Of a stretch of 21,014 nt of DNA, positions 7,518 through 15,584 are shown in pieces (within the stretch, counting starts at the first letter, position 1; each line of letters opens with the position of its first letter). The notes below the pieces were generated by a model that ran no database searches, had not been told where the DNA came from, and saw only the letters and a list, made by a program, of their open reading frames with translations. The stretch comes from Chloroflexi bacterium UBA4733 (lineage in GTDB: Bacteria; Chloroflexota; UBA4733). The position numbers and the translations under genes are program-made. The DNA lies in NCBI GenBank assembly GCA_002404055.1, contig DHIZ01000226.1, positions 1 to 21,014 of the forward strand. The letters are read 5' to 3'.

Positions 7518-9301
7518 TGAGGCGCTCCTTCCGCGGTATCCGCGTCCTGCTCGCCTTCAGCTTCCGGGCCGCGCCACGTGAGGCAACCTTCTTCCTGCTG
7601 GCCGGCGTCGTCATTGCGCTGATCGGGCCGGTCACGTCCTTCGCTTCCAAGCTGCTGGTCGATGGGGCGGTAGCGCACGATTTTCACCGCGCTCTGATCG
7701 CTGCCATCGTGATCGCCGTGGTCGGCAGCCTGGGTCTGCTCGACGTCATGTTCTATCTTGACTGGCTGTTCACCGTCATGGAGAAAGCGAGTGCCGCCAT
7801 CAACCGGGCCCTTATGGGCTTGCTGGGCGGCGTACCCGGCATTGCCCACCACGAACTGCCCCAGTATCTCAAGGAACTGGAGCTGTTGCAGGAGCGGCGC
7901 GGCGCTCTGGCCGGCATGACCAACGCCACCTCCGGGGTGCTGCGCATCGTGGTGCAACTCACCGCCAGCGGCATCCTGCTGGCCCGACTCGACCCGATCC
8001 TGCTGGCGTTGCCGCTGGTCGGTTTCGGTTCGTTCCTCACCGGGCGCAAGGCGCAGCAACTCCAGCAGCAGGCCGACGAAGCGACTATCGAGATCGAGCG
8101 GCGGCGACGCCACCTGTTTGAGGTCGCCACTTCCGCCTCGTTGGGCAACGAAGTGCGCCTGTTCGGCCTGCGCGACGAGCTGCTGCGCCGCCACCACCGC
8201 GACGCTAACGCGGTGATGCAACGGCGCAACCGTGCTGCCTGGCAAGGCGCCGCGCTGGAGGCGGTAGGCTCGCTGCTCTTCGGTCTGGCCTACGGTGGCG
8301 CTGTCGCGCTGGTGTTGTTGCGGGCCATCCATGGCCAGGCCAGCCCCGGCGACGTCGTACTGGCCATCGCTCTCGTCGCCGGCCTCAACAACGTCGTGGG
8401 CATGGCGGTCAGCTACGGCACCTTCTTCCTCGATATCCTGCGCGTCGCTGACCGTTTCCTCTGGCTGGAGGACTACGCCGGCGCAGCACGAGAGGCGCTC
8501 ACTTCGCCGGCCGCGCTGCCCGATTCCCTGAGGGAAGGAATTACGCTGCGCGACCTCTCCTTTCGCTATCCCGGCAGCGAGACACCGGTGCTGGATGGCG
8601 TCTCGCTGCACCTGCCGGCGGGCAGCGTGGTGGCGCTGGTCGGCGAGAACGGCGCCGGCAAGACGACGCTGGCCAAACTGCTCTGCCGCTTCTACGAGCC
8701 GGACGGCGGGCAGATCTTGGTCGACGGCGTCGACCTGCGCCGGCTGCCGCTGCCGGCCTGGCGGGAGCGCCTGAGCGCAGCCTTTCAGGATTTTGCCCGC
8801 TTCGAGTTCCTGCTGCGCGAGACAGTTGGTGTCGGCCACCTGCCCCGCATCGAAGAGGCTCCGGCGGTGCGGGCAGCGCTCGCACGTGCCGGGGCTGCCG
8901 ACGTGCCGGCGGCCCTACCCGCCCATATGGAGACTCAGTTAGGCAAGGCCTGGGAGGGTGGCGTCGAGCTCTCCGGCGGCCAGTGGCAGAAGCTGGCGCT
9001 GGGCCGCTCCATGATGCGGGAGCAGCCGCTGCTTGTCGTCTTCGACGAGCCGACCGCCGCCCTTGATGCGCCGACCGAGCACGCGCTGTTCGAACGCTTC
9101 GCCGCGGCGGCGCGCAGCGGCCAGAGCGCCGGCACGGTGACGCTGCTGGTGTCGCACCGCTTCTCCACCGTGCGCATGGCCGACTTGATCGTCGTGCTGG
9201 CGGGCGGGCGCGTCGTTGAGCAAGGTAGCCACGCGGAACTCATGATACAAGACGGGACCTACGCCGAGCTGTACCGCCTGCAATCACGGGCCTACCAATA
9301 G
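7517..9301 (+). CDS. ABC exporter half-transporter (TMD-NBD), subunit 2
   Basis: A 594-aa second half-transporter. The membrane domain spans about residues 10-310, with hydrophobic segments such as FFLLAGVVIALIGPV. The ATPase domain has Walker A GENGAGKTT from residue 376, signature LSGGQWQ from 485, Walker B VVFDEPTAALD with Glu 511, and H-loop VSHRFSTV. Its ATG overlaps the upstream TGA by one base, with GGAGG 7 nt before it; a GTG directly before (7514) is an alternative. Both NBDs look catalytically complete, unlike many heterodimeric exporters with one degenerate site. It is the last gene of the run; no convincing terminator follows. Confidence 0.9.
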   Translation: MRRSFRGIRVLLAFSFRAAPREATFFLLAGVVIALIGPVTSFASKLLVDGAVAHDFHRALIAAIVIAVVGSLGLLDVMFYLDWLFTVMEKASAAINRALMGLLGGVPGIAHHELPQYLKELELLQERRGALAGMTNATSGVLRIVVQLTASGILLARLDPILLALPLVGFGSFLTGRKAQQLQQQADEATIEIERRRRHLFEVATSASLGNEVRLFGLRDELLRRHHRDANAVMQRRNRAAWQGAALEAVGSLLFGLAYGGAVALVLLRAIHGQASPGDVVLAIALVAGLNNVVGMAVSYGTFFLDILRVADRFLWLEDYAGAAREALTSPAALPDSLREGITLRDLSFRYPGSETPVLDGVSLHLPAGSVVALVGENGAGKTTLAKLLCRFYEPDGGQILVDGVDLRRLPLPAWRERLSAAFQDFARFEFLLRETVGVGHLPRIEEAPAVRAALARAGAADVPAALPAHMETQLGKAWEGGVELSGGQWQKLALGRSMMREQPLLVVFDEPTAALDAPTEHALFERFAAAARSGQSAGTVTLLVSHRFSTVRMADLIVVLAGGRVVEQGSHAELMIQDGTYAELYRLQSRAYQ

Positions 9302-9374
9302 TCGATCTAGCCTGGATTAGTGCGCCGTTTCATCCAGTCGTTGATCCCTCTCGGAGAGAGGAGAAGTTCGGAGG

Positions 9375-9758
9375 ATGCCCAAGCTAACACCTACCATGGA
9401 CACACCGAAGAGTCGACGTACACTCCATCCAGCGCGAACCGCTGGGCCCGTGCCGTTCCCGAGAGGCATTGGAAAGATGGCATCTTCTGCTGCAGGGCAG
9501 CCGTTGTCCCCGACTGAATGTATCAAGGCAATGACGGAGATCATCGTCCGGCGCTTTCAGCCGGAGAAGATCATTCTGTTCGGCTCACAGGCACGCGGCG
9601 ATGCCGACGACGGCAGCGATACTGAGTTGCTCAAGGATGCCCGGCGCTGGCTGCGTTACGCACAAGAAGACTTCACTCTGGCTACTCATGTCCTGCAGCA
9701 ACGAGATGTGGCGCCACGCCACGCCCAACTCCCCCGGACGGCGCCGGTATTCGCCTGA
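9375..9758 (+). pseudogene. Collapsed MNT nucleotidyltransferase-HEPN fusion remnant
   Basis: This open frame of 127 codons joins pieces of two protein families. Residues of about 45-85 match the start of a minimal nucleotidyltransferase (RFQPEKIILFGSQARGDA), with GS at residues 70-71. The catalytic DxD is altered to D82-T-E84. The frame then runs directly into the N-terminal helix typical of HEPN proteins (DARRWLRYAQEDF, then DVAPRHA) and stops. The rest of the MNT domain and most of HEPN are missing. In intact systems these are two adjacent genes forming a toxin-antitoxin pair. The simplest reading is an internal in-frame deletion plus 3' truncation. ATG 9375 or ATG 9531 could still start translation. 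The 200 nt from 9759 to 9958 hold no recognisable gene. Confidence 0.6.
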
Positions 9759-9901
9759 TTCAGGCAAGCCTCTGGATACACTATCTATGCTGGTGTCGCT
9801 GCGCCGGCCGGCGGGCAGTGCCGGCGGTCAAGGCTTGCCCCCAACGGGCGCTGCTGTAGGACTGAAGTGGGGGGCTGGCGGGGTACCATACTTGACATTT
9901 C

Positions 9902-9930
9902 TTGTAAAAGGTCCCACAGCGGCGTACACT
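9902..9930 (+). promoter_or_regulatory. Putative promoter of the STAND regulator gene
   Basis: TTGTAA (9902-9907), a 17-nt spacer and TACACT (9925-9930) form a sigma70-like promoter with 4/6 matches in each box. Initiation near 9937 would give a leader of about 22 nt before ATG 9959, with AGAGGA as ribosome-binding site. A better -35 (TTGACA at 9892) has no -10 at normal spacing. Confidence 0.35.
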
Positions 9931-9958
9931 GGCACGGGCGTTCAACTAGAGGACAGCC

Positions 9959-12900
9959 ATGGTTGCTACCGATGGCTCGGTCGACCCTTTTACCTCGTTC
10001 GGTAGCGCCTTGCGCTTCCTGCGTCGGCGTGCCCGCTTGACGCAGGCGCAACTTGCCATTGCTGTTGGCTACAGCGATGCCCACATTTGCCGGATCGAAC
10101 GCGGTCAACGACCCCCCGACCTCAGTGCGTTGCTGGCGCTATTCGTGCCGGCGCTCGGGTTAGAGCAGCAACCGGATTTGGCAAACCGCCTGCTGAGCCT
10201 GGCCGCAGTAGCTCGGGGCGAAGACCTGCCATCGTGCAGTCCCCTGGCGCCGGGGCCACAGACGACCGCCAGCGCGGCCGGACAACGCCATCTGCCGCGT
10301 GGCATCCGGCCGGCCGTCGCTCGGCGGATCGCTACTGTTACTCAGGCGCTCTCCGTTTTCCCGACGACCTTTGTCGGACGCGAGCAGAACCTGCTGGCGA
10401 TCCGCAACCTGCTGGAGCCGAACTCAGGTGTGCGGCTGTTGACGCTCATCGGCCCGCCCGGCGCCGGCAAAACGCGCCTTGCCCTGGAAGTCGCCGCTCA
10501 ACTGGGTGCGCTGTACCCCGACGGCAGCGTCTTTGTCGGCCTCGCCGCGCTGCGTGACCCGGCACTCGTCCCCACTGCCCTCGCGCATGTCCTGGGGGTG
10601 CGCGAGGCGGCCGGACAGGGGATACCGGAAGGATTGCTGACGTACCTCGCCGGCAAGCGCCTGCTGCTGGTGCTGGACAACTTCGAGCACTTGCTGGCGG
10701 CAACGTCGTGGCTGACGGAGGTGCTGGCAGGCTGTCCCGCGCTCCGTGTACTGGTGACGAGCCGAACGCCGCTGCGGCTGCGCGGCGAACACGAGTACCC
10801 AGTGCCGCCGTTGGCGTTGCCGCCCCCAACGTCCTGGGGGACCATAGAAGCCCTCGCCCGAAACCCTGCTGTGGAACTGTTCATCCAGCGGGCGCAGGCA
10901 GTCCGGCCCGACTTCGCGCTCACCACCGCGAACGCGGGGGCTGTCGCAGGGATCGTGCGCCGCCTCGACGGCTTGCCCCTGGCGATCGAGCTGGCGGCGG
11001 CGCGGGTGAAAGTGCTCACCGCCTCGACGTTGCTCATGCGCCTGGAGCACCCGCTGGACCTGCTCGTCGACGGGGCACGGGATCTCCCGCCGCGCCAGCA
11101 GACGCTGCGCCGTACCCTGGAATGGAGTTGCTCGCTCCTGGAGCCGGATGAATTGCTGCTGTTCCGCCGGCTCGCTGTGTTCGCGGGCGGTGGCACCCTG
11201 GAGGCGATTGGGGCGGTATGTGCCGGGACGGAGCTCTCGACGGATCGAGCGTTTACGTTGCTGGCGCGTTTGGTCGACCATTCACTCGTCCAGGCCGATC
11301 TGGCAGCCGAAGAGCCGCGCTACCGGCTGCTGGAGACGACGCTGGAGTATGCCACCGAGCAATTGGCAGAGGCCGGGGAGACCGATTGTCTACGGCGGCG
11401 GCATCGTGACTGGTGTCTGGCACTGGCTGAGCAGGCGGAACTAGAACTATCCGGGCCGCACCAGCACGCCTGGCTGGCGCGCCTGGCGCGCGAACTGGAG
11501 AATATGCAGGCTGCGCTTGCCTGGTGCCGGGACGCCGACGCTGCAGGAGGCCTCCGCACGGCTGTCGCCCTGGTACCGTTCTGGGAGCGGCGCGGTATCG
11601 TCGCCGGTGGTCGACGAATGCTGGAAGGACTCCTGGCGCGGGCGCCGGCGGATGCGCCGCAGCGGGGAAGGGCACTACTTGGCGCCGGCATCCTGGCTGC
11701 GGCGCAGGGTGATTGGCCGGCCGCTCGGGCCTTGCTGGAGGAGAGCCTCGCCCGCTGTCGGGAGTCAGGCGACCGGGGAGGCACGGCCTGGGCACTTTTG
11801 CGTCTGGGCGATGTGGCGATGGCCGATGACGCGCTTACACTGGTTCAAGCCTGCTACGCCGAGAGTTTGCGGTTGTTCCAGGCACTGGGAGACGCGCGCG
11901 GCGTGGCCTGGGTCCACTATTACGCGGGTTTCCTCAGTCGCATCCATGCCGACTATGCCCAAACCCGTGCCCTGTGGCAGCAGAGTCTCGCCGGGTTCCG
12001 TGCCAGCGGTGACCTCCGCGGCGTCGGCGCGGCGCTCAGTTGCCTGGCGCAGGTCGCCGCGTTACGTGCGGAGTACGCCTCCGCTCAGGTCTTGCTGCAC
12101 GAGAGCCTCACGCTGGAACGCGCCGGCGGCAATAAACCGGCGATTGCCTGGACCCTTAGCCTGCTGGGTAACCTTGCACGCATCCAGGGCGACGCCGTGA
12201 GTTCGCGGACGCTGCTGGACGAGAGTCTCACGCTCTTTGAAGAGATGGGCGACCAGCGGAAGATCGGCGTGGTGGTTCACCACCTGGGCAACGTTGCAGC
12301 GGCGTCCGGCGATCTGAGCGAGGCCAGAAACCGCTATGAGACCAGTCTCGGCCTCTACCGAGCGACGAACGATGTGCGCAATGTCGCCCGAGTACTCGGT
12401 GACCTCGCCAACCTGCACGATCTGGAGGGCGAAGGCGAGCAGGCCCGCGCCCTCTGGCTGGAAAGCCTGCGGGGCTTTCGGGATTCCGGCACGAACCGCT
12501 GGGGCATGAGCTGGACGCTGGGCAACCTGGGAATGCTGGCGATCCGCCAGGGCGACGGAATGGGCGGCGTGCAACTCGTCGGCGCGGCGGAGGCAGTTCA
12601 CCCCGAGTTCCGCAACGCCATCGATCCAGACGAGCGCGCCGCCTGTGCTGCTGCCCTCGCCGCAGCCCGTTCCACGCTGGGCGAGGCGGCGTTCGCAGCG
12701 GCATGGGAGGCAGGGCGCGGGACGACACCGGCCGAGGCGGTCACGCTGGCGCTGGCTACCAGTCAGCCGAAGTTGCCCCACGATGGCGGGATCTCCGCAC
12801 CCGCTCACCTCCAGAGCAAACTGACCCCTCGTGAACGAGAGGTAGCGACGCTCGTGGCGCGCGGCTGCACCAGCCGGCAGATTGCCCGGCGCCTGGTCAT

Positions 12901-13021
12901 CGCTGACGGCACGGCGGCGCTCCATGTCGAACACATCCGCGAGAAACTCGGCTTCCACTCCCGGTCCCAGATTGCCACCTGGGCGGTCGAACAGGGATTG
13001 CTGACGGCACGCTGCACCTGA
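9959..13021 (+). CDS. STAND-type regulator: XRE HTH, NB-ARC ATPase, TPR array and LuxR HTH
   Basis: A 1020-aa cytoplasmic signal integrator. Residues 13-70 form a Cro/C1-type helix-turn-helix (LRFLRRRARLTQAQLAIAVG, then ICRIERGQRPPDL). An NB-ARC/AP-ATPase module follows: P-loop GPPGAGKT at 165-172, Walker B LLLVLDNFE with Asp 240, sensor VTSRTPLR, and GLPLAIELAAAR from residue 338. From about residue 560 to 890 come TPR-like repeats of about 40 residues (recurring ESL..F...GD.RG.AW.L..LG). The C-terminus is a LuxR/GerE HTH starting at residue 955 (LTPREREVATLVARGCTSRQIA). STAND proteins bind an inducer, exchange ADP for ATP and oligomerise. Two different DNA-binding domains at opposite ends is the notable point. 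ATG 9959 has AGAGGA 5-6 nt upstream. The SARP gene downstream on the same strand suggests joint action. Confidence 0.9.
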   Translation: MVATDGSVDPFTSFGSALRFLRRRARLTQAQLAIAVGYSDAHICRIERGQRPPDLSALLALFVPALGLEQQPDLANRLLSLAAVARGEDLPSCSPLAPGPQTTASAAGQRHLPRGIRPAVARRIATVTQALSVFPTTFVGREQNLLAIRNLLEPNSGVRLLTLIGPPGAGKTRLALEVAAQLGALYPDGSVFVGLAALRDPALVPTALAHVLGVREAAGQGIPEGLLTYLAGKRLLLVLDNFEHLLAATSWLTEVLAGCPALRVLVTSRTPLRLRGEHEYPVPPLALPPPTSWGTIEALARNPAVELFIQRAQAVRPDFALTTANAGAVAGIVRRLDGLPLAIELAAARVKVLTASTLLMRLEHPLDLLVDGARDLPPRQQTLRRTLEWSCSLLEPDELLLFRRLAVFAGGGTLEAIGAVCAGTELSTDRAFTLLARLVDHSLVQADLAAEEPRYRLLETTLEYATEQLAEAGETDCLRRRHRDWCLALAEQAELELSGPHQHAWLARLARELENMQAALAWCRDADAAGGLRTAVALVPFWERRGIVAGGRRMLEGLLARAPADAPQRGRALLGAGILAAAQGDWPAARALLEESLARCRESGDRGGTAWALLRLGDVAMADDALTLVQACYAESLRLFQALGDARGVAWVHYYAGFLSRIHADYAQTRALWQQSLAGFRASGDLRGVGAALSCLAQVAALRAEYASAQVLLHESLTLERAGGNKPAIAWTLSLLGNLARIQGDAVSSRTLLDESLTLFEEMGDQRKIGVVVHHLGNVAAASGDLSEARNRYETSLGLYRATNDVRNVARVLGDLANLHDLEGEGEQARALWLESLRGFRDSGTNRWGMSWTLGNLGMLAIRQGDGMGGVQLVGAAEAVHPEFRNAIDPDERAACAAALAAARSTLGEAAFAAAWEAGRGTTPAEAVTLALATSQPKLPHDGGISAPAHLQSKLTPREREVATLVARGCTSRQIARRLVIADGTAALHVEHIREKLGFHSRSQIATWAVEQGLLTARCT

Positions 13022-13094
13022 TACTGCCCTGATATTGCCGGCTGCTGCGCACCGGCGCATCGGCCCGGCGTATATGCGATTTCGCAGACGCGCC

Positions 13095-13119
13095 GTGACT
13101 GAGGAATCTGTACAGTCAC
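13095..13119. promoter_or_regulatory. Inverted repeat upstream of the SARP gene, candidate operator
   Basis: GTGACTG (13095-13101) and CAGTCAC (13113-13119) are perfect 7-bp inverted repeats around an 11-nt centre. A second nested 8-bp palindrome, CTGTACAG, occupies 13108-13115. The element lies 14 nt upstream of the Shine-Dalgarno of the SARP gene. It could be an operator, or a leader hairpin acting on translation. No good -10/-35 pair was found nearby. Confidence 0.35.
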
Positions 13120-13132
13120 AGTACGCAGGTAC

Positions 13133-13149
13133 AAAGGAGGCGCGGCATC
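13133..13149 (+). promoter_or_regulatory. Shine-Dalgarno AAAGGAGG with ATC start codon
   Basis: AAAGGAGG occupies 13133-13140. After 6 nt comes ATC at 13147, in frame with the SARP protein. Upstream in this frame there is no ATG, GTG or TTG before the stop at 13096, only two CTG codons. Downstream the first usual start is TTG 13216, which has no ribosome-binding site and would remove the first beta-strands of the winged-helix domain. Confidence 0.55.
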
Positions 13150-14187
13150 AGTTCTCTCGAGATCAAGCTCTTTGGTGTCCTCTCGGCCGAACGCGACGGA
13201 CGATCGCTGGCGAGCTTGCCAAGCCGAAAAGTGCGCGACTTGCTCGCCTACCTCCTCCTCAACCGGCGCACCCCCCGTTCCCGCGAGCAGATCGCCGGGC
13301 TATTCTGGCCGGAAGTCGATGGCGACAAGGCGCGGCATTGCCTCAACACGACACTCTGGCGGCTGCGCGGCGCGCTGCGACCGCTGGAAGCCGATCACCC
13401 GTACCTGCGGGTCGATGCCCAGAGTATCGGCTTCAACCCTGCCAGTAGCTTCCGGCTGGACGTTGATGACTTCGAGGCGCACTGCGCCCTGGCCGAAAAG
13501 CTCGGGCCGGAGGCGGTGGAGCAGCAGGCCGCGCTCTACCAGCAGGCTGTCGCGCTCTACTGTGGCGACCTCCTCACAGATTGCTACGACGACTGGTGCC
13601 TGGTCGAGCGCGAGCGCTTGCAACTGCTCTACCTGCGTGTCCTCGGCCGTCTCCTGACCTATCACGCGCGCTGCCGCGAGTACGACGCTGCCATCGACTG
13701 CGCGCAACGCATCCTCGCGCGTGACCCGCTGCGCGAAAAAGTGCATCGCGCCCTGATCCGGCTCTATCTCGACGCGAAGGAGCCGGCCGCCGCGCTCCGG
13801 CAATATCGGGCGTGCGAGGAGGCAGTTCGGCGGGAACTTGGCGCCGACGTCACGCCGGAGACTCGCGCGCTGCTGACGCGCATCACCACTCCGTTCAGTC
13901 CGCGAGTGCTCCCGATCCGACAGCCCACCCCGGTTTCGCGGGGAACGCTGGAGAGCGCGTCGGACCGCCGCTCAGAACTGGCGAACGCCCTCGCTCGGTT
14001 GCACGATGCTGTCGGTATGCTCGACAGTATCTCCAGCCAACTCAACGACGCCGCAACCCTCATCGACGATGTCCACCAGCAGATCGCCGAGCTTGCCGCC
14101 GCGGAAGCAGTTCGAGCCCGAGGCATGGACGTACTGCAGGACCGATCAGCGGTGAATCTCCGGCCGCTGCGTGAAGCACTCAGCTAG
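13147..14187 (+). CDS. SARP/BTAD-type transcriptional activator with non-standard start codon
   Basis: About 346 aa if translation starts at ATC 13147. Residues 1-95 form an OmpR-like winged helix of the AfsR/DnrI type (SLEIKLFGVLSAERDGRS, then SRKVRDLLAYLLLN and REQIAGLFWP). Residues of about 97-240 are a bacterial transcriptional activation domain (BTAD) of helical repeats, ending in the family-typical RRELGADVTPETRALL. The tail carries a predicted coiled coil (about residues 285-325). Unlike AfsR it has no NB-ARC or TPR part, but those domains are in the gene just upstream, so the pair looks like a split AfsR-type system. DNA target unknown; candidates are its own upstream repeat or nearby operons. 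If a sequencing error hides an ATG, the annotation is otherwise unchanged. Confidence 0.82.
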   Translation: MSSLEIKLFGVLSAERDGRSLASLPSRKVRDLLAYLLLNRRTPRSREQIAGLFWPEVDGDKARHCLNTTLWRLRGALRPLEADHPYLRVDAQSIGFNPASSFRLDVDDFEAHCALAEKLGPEAVEQQAALYQQAVALYCGDLLTDCYDDWCLVERERLQLLYLRVLGRLLTYHARCREYDAAIDCAQRILARDPLREKVHRALIRLYLDAKEPAAALRQYRACEEAVRRELGADVTPETRALLTRITTPFSPRVLPIRQPTPVSRGTLESASDRRSELANALARLHDAVGMLDSISSQLNDAATLIDDVHQQIAELAAAEAVRARGMDVLQDRSAVNLRPLREALS

Positions 14188-14411
14188 TAGCAGTAGGAAT
14201 AAGGCATAGGAGCGCGTCCCTTCCGGCGACAGGGGCATCCCATATGGTACCCACCGTGATCCTCTCGCGCCGCTGGTGATACTTGTGACACCCCAGTATC
14301 TGCTTGCTGATCTACTGCTGCTGGTGCAGTTTGGCTGCCCGGCCACGGGCTAACGCCGATGGGCATGTGCCTGGCGGGACCTGGGACTGCCCGAGGAAGA
14401 CGGCATTCCCG

Positions 14412-14618
14412 GTGGATGAGCGAACGCACTCTTTCGTCCTCCGCATCTGGGAGGAGCGTTGCGACAAGGACGGGACAGGGCCGCTCTGGCGCGGCTCGCT
14501 TGAGGAGGTGCAGCGGGGGACGCGCATCTATTTCAGCACGCTTCCGGAGCTCTGCGACCACCTGCAGAAGCAAACGGGTATATCCGGCCGGCGCCCAGGG
14601 AGTCGCGATAAGCGCTGA
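14412..14618 (+). CDS. Small protein of unknown function (about 68 aa)
   Basis: The frame encodes SFVLRIWEERCDKD, PLWRGSLEEVQRGTRIYF and LPELCDHLQKQTG, a pattern I associate with short hypothetical proteins of Chloroflexota: a beta-strand, a W-R-G turn, a R-x-Y-F strand and a final helix. GTG 14412 is chosen as start because the homology-like part begins just after it, with GAGGAAG 12 nt upstream. An in-frame ATG at 14304 would add 36 residues of unlikely Cys/Trp-rich sequence. The gene converges on the slipin gene with a 24-nt gap. The preceding 14188-14411 holds no recognisable gene or terminator. Function unknown. Confidence 0.5.
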   Translation: MDERTHSFVLRIWEERCDKDGTGPLWRGSLEEVQRGTRIYFSTLPELCDHLQKQTGISGRRPGSRDKR

Positions 14619-14642
14619 GCAGCGAATACCGCTCTGGTCGGG

Positions 14643-15464
14643 CTAGCTGGTCGGCGGCGTGGGGGTCGGCGCGGTAGCCACCGGATGGGGTTGCTGGCCC
14701 AGCGGGGCGAACGGCATGAGCGCACCGAAGCTCATACTGTCAACGGCGCTGGACGGGACGATCACCGTCGACGTACCGCCGGCCTTCATGACTTCGTAGA
14801 GCATATTCATGCCGCGCAAGTGCAAGGCCATCGGGTTGGAAGCATAGACGGAGCCGGCGTCGGCGAAGCGTTGCGCCACGGCGACCTCGCTGTCGCCGAG
14901 GATGATCCGGGCCTGGCGCTCGCGGTCGGCCTGGGCGACCCGGCTCATGGCGTCCTGCAACAGGTCGGGAATCTTGATATCCCGCATTTGCACGGAGAGT
15001 ACCTTGACGCCCCAGGGTTCGGTCTGACTATCCAGGATCTGGGTCATCGCTGTATCCAGCGCGTTGCGATCGGAGAGGACCTGCCGGAGCTCGCTCTGCC
15101 CGATGATGTCGCGCAACGCGGTTTGCGCGGCGCCCAACACCGCCGACACGTAGTCGGAGACCTGCAAGACGGCCAGGGCCGGGTCCACCACCCTCCAGAA
15201 GATGATGGTGTCAACGGTGACCGGGACGTTGTCCTTGGTCAACGTTTGTTCCGCCGTGAAGCTGCTGGTGACGGTGCGCATATCCACAGTAAACGGCGTC
15301 GTCTCGATCCAAGGCAGGAGCAAGAAGACGCCCGGCCCGCGCACGCCGGTGAAGCGGCCCAGGCGGAGCACCACCTTGCGCTGCCATTCACTGCAAAGGC
15401 GCAGCGAAGGGATGATGACGAGGGCAATGATCGCCACGAGCAAGATAAGTAGAACGCCTGGCAT
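14643..15464 (-). CDS. Slipin/stomatin-like SPFH (band 7) membrane protein
   Basis: A 273-aa protein with an N-terminal hydrophobic anchor at about residues 3-21 (GVLLILLVAIIALVIIPSL), then an SPFH/band 7 domain (about residues 25-200). Typical stretches are EWQRKVVLRLGRF, GPGVFLLLPWIE, VTVDTIIFWRVVDP and GVKVLSVQMRDIKIP. A helical ERQARIILGDSEVAVAQRF region and a short Pro/Thr-rich tail follow. Slipins assemble in membrane microdomains as scaffolds and are often paired with an NfeD protein; none is present here. The start at 15464 has AAGGAGAGG immediately upstream on the - strand; the open frame runs further left-to-right without coding character. It is divergent from the eCIS genes, so a role in envelope integrity linked to that locus is possible but only inferred. 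Confidence 0.9.
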   Translation of the reverse strand: MPGVLLILLVAIIALVIIPSLRLCSEWQRKVVLRLGRFTGVRGPGVFLLLPWIETTPFTVDMRTVTSSFTAEQTLTKDNVPVTVDTIIFWRVVDPALAVLQVSDYVSAVLGAAQTALRDIIGQSELRQVLSDRNALDTAMTQILDSQTEPWGVKVLSVQMRDIKIPDLLQDAMSRVAQADRERQARIILGDSEVAVAQRFADAGSVYASNPMALHLRGMNMLYEVMKAGGTSTVIVPSSAVDSMSFGALMPFAPLGQQPHPVATAPTPTPPTS

Positions 15465-15502
15465 GGACCTCTCCTTCTGGAACAACGCACGGTGCTGCCA
15501 CC

Positions 15503-15532
15503 ATAGTACAGCAGCGGCGGCACACCGGGCAA
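15503..15532 (-). promoter_or_regulatory. Putative promoter of the slipin gene
   Basis: On the - strand TTGCCC (15532-15527), an 18-nt spacer and TACTAT (15508-15503) give 4/6 matches in each box. Initiation near 15496 would leave a leader of about 30 nt with the AAGGAGAGG site. Confidence 0.3.
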
Positions 15533-15540
15533 TCACCAGG

Positions 15541-15584
15541 GTCACGACCAGTTCGCGGCAGGCTCTGGCGCGGTCGGTCGTGAC
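15541..15584. repeat. 9-bp inverted repeat between slipin and eCIS genes
   Basis: GTCACGACC (15541-15549) and GGTCGTGAC (15576-15584) are perfectly complementary across a 26-nt loop. The repeat lies in the 201-nt region between divergent genes, just upstream of the putative slipin promoter. It may be a two-site operator or a long stem-loop. On the + side I found no strong promoter; TAGTAT at 15622 lacks a -35 partner. Confidence 0.4.

Noticed and set aside
9347..9361. CCTCTC-GGA-GAGAGG hairpin after the ABC exporter genes as a terminator
   Set aside because: Only a 6-bp stem with a 3-nt loop and no T-tract; too weak to call.
9892..9897. Perfect TTGACA as -35 of the STAND regulator promoter
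   Set aside because: The only -10-like hexamer, TACACT, is 27 nt away; TTGTAA at 9902 has correct 17-nt spacing.
11640..12560. Repeated phrases in the STAND gene as DNA repeats
   Set aside because: They follow the 40-residue TPR period and are explained by the protein repeats.
13216..13218. TTG as start of the SARP gene
   Set aside because: No ribosome-binding site and it would delete the first strands of the winged-helix domain, which are clearly encoded upstream from 13147.
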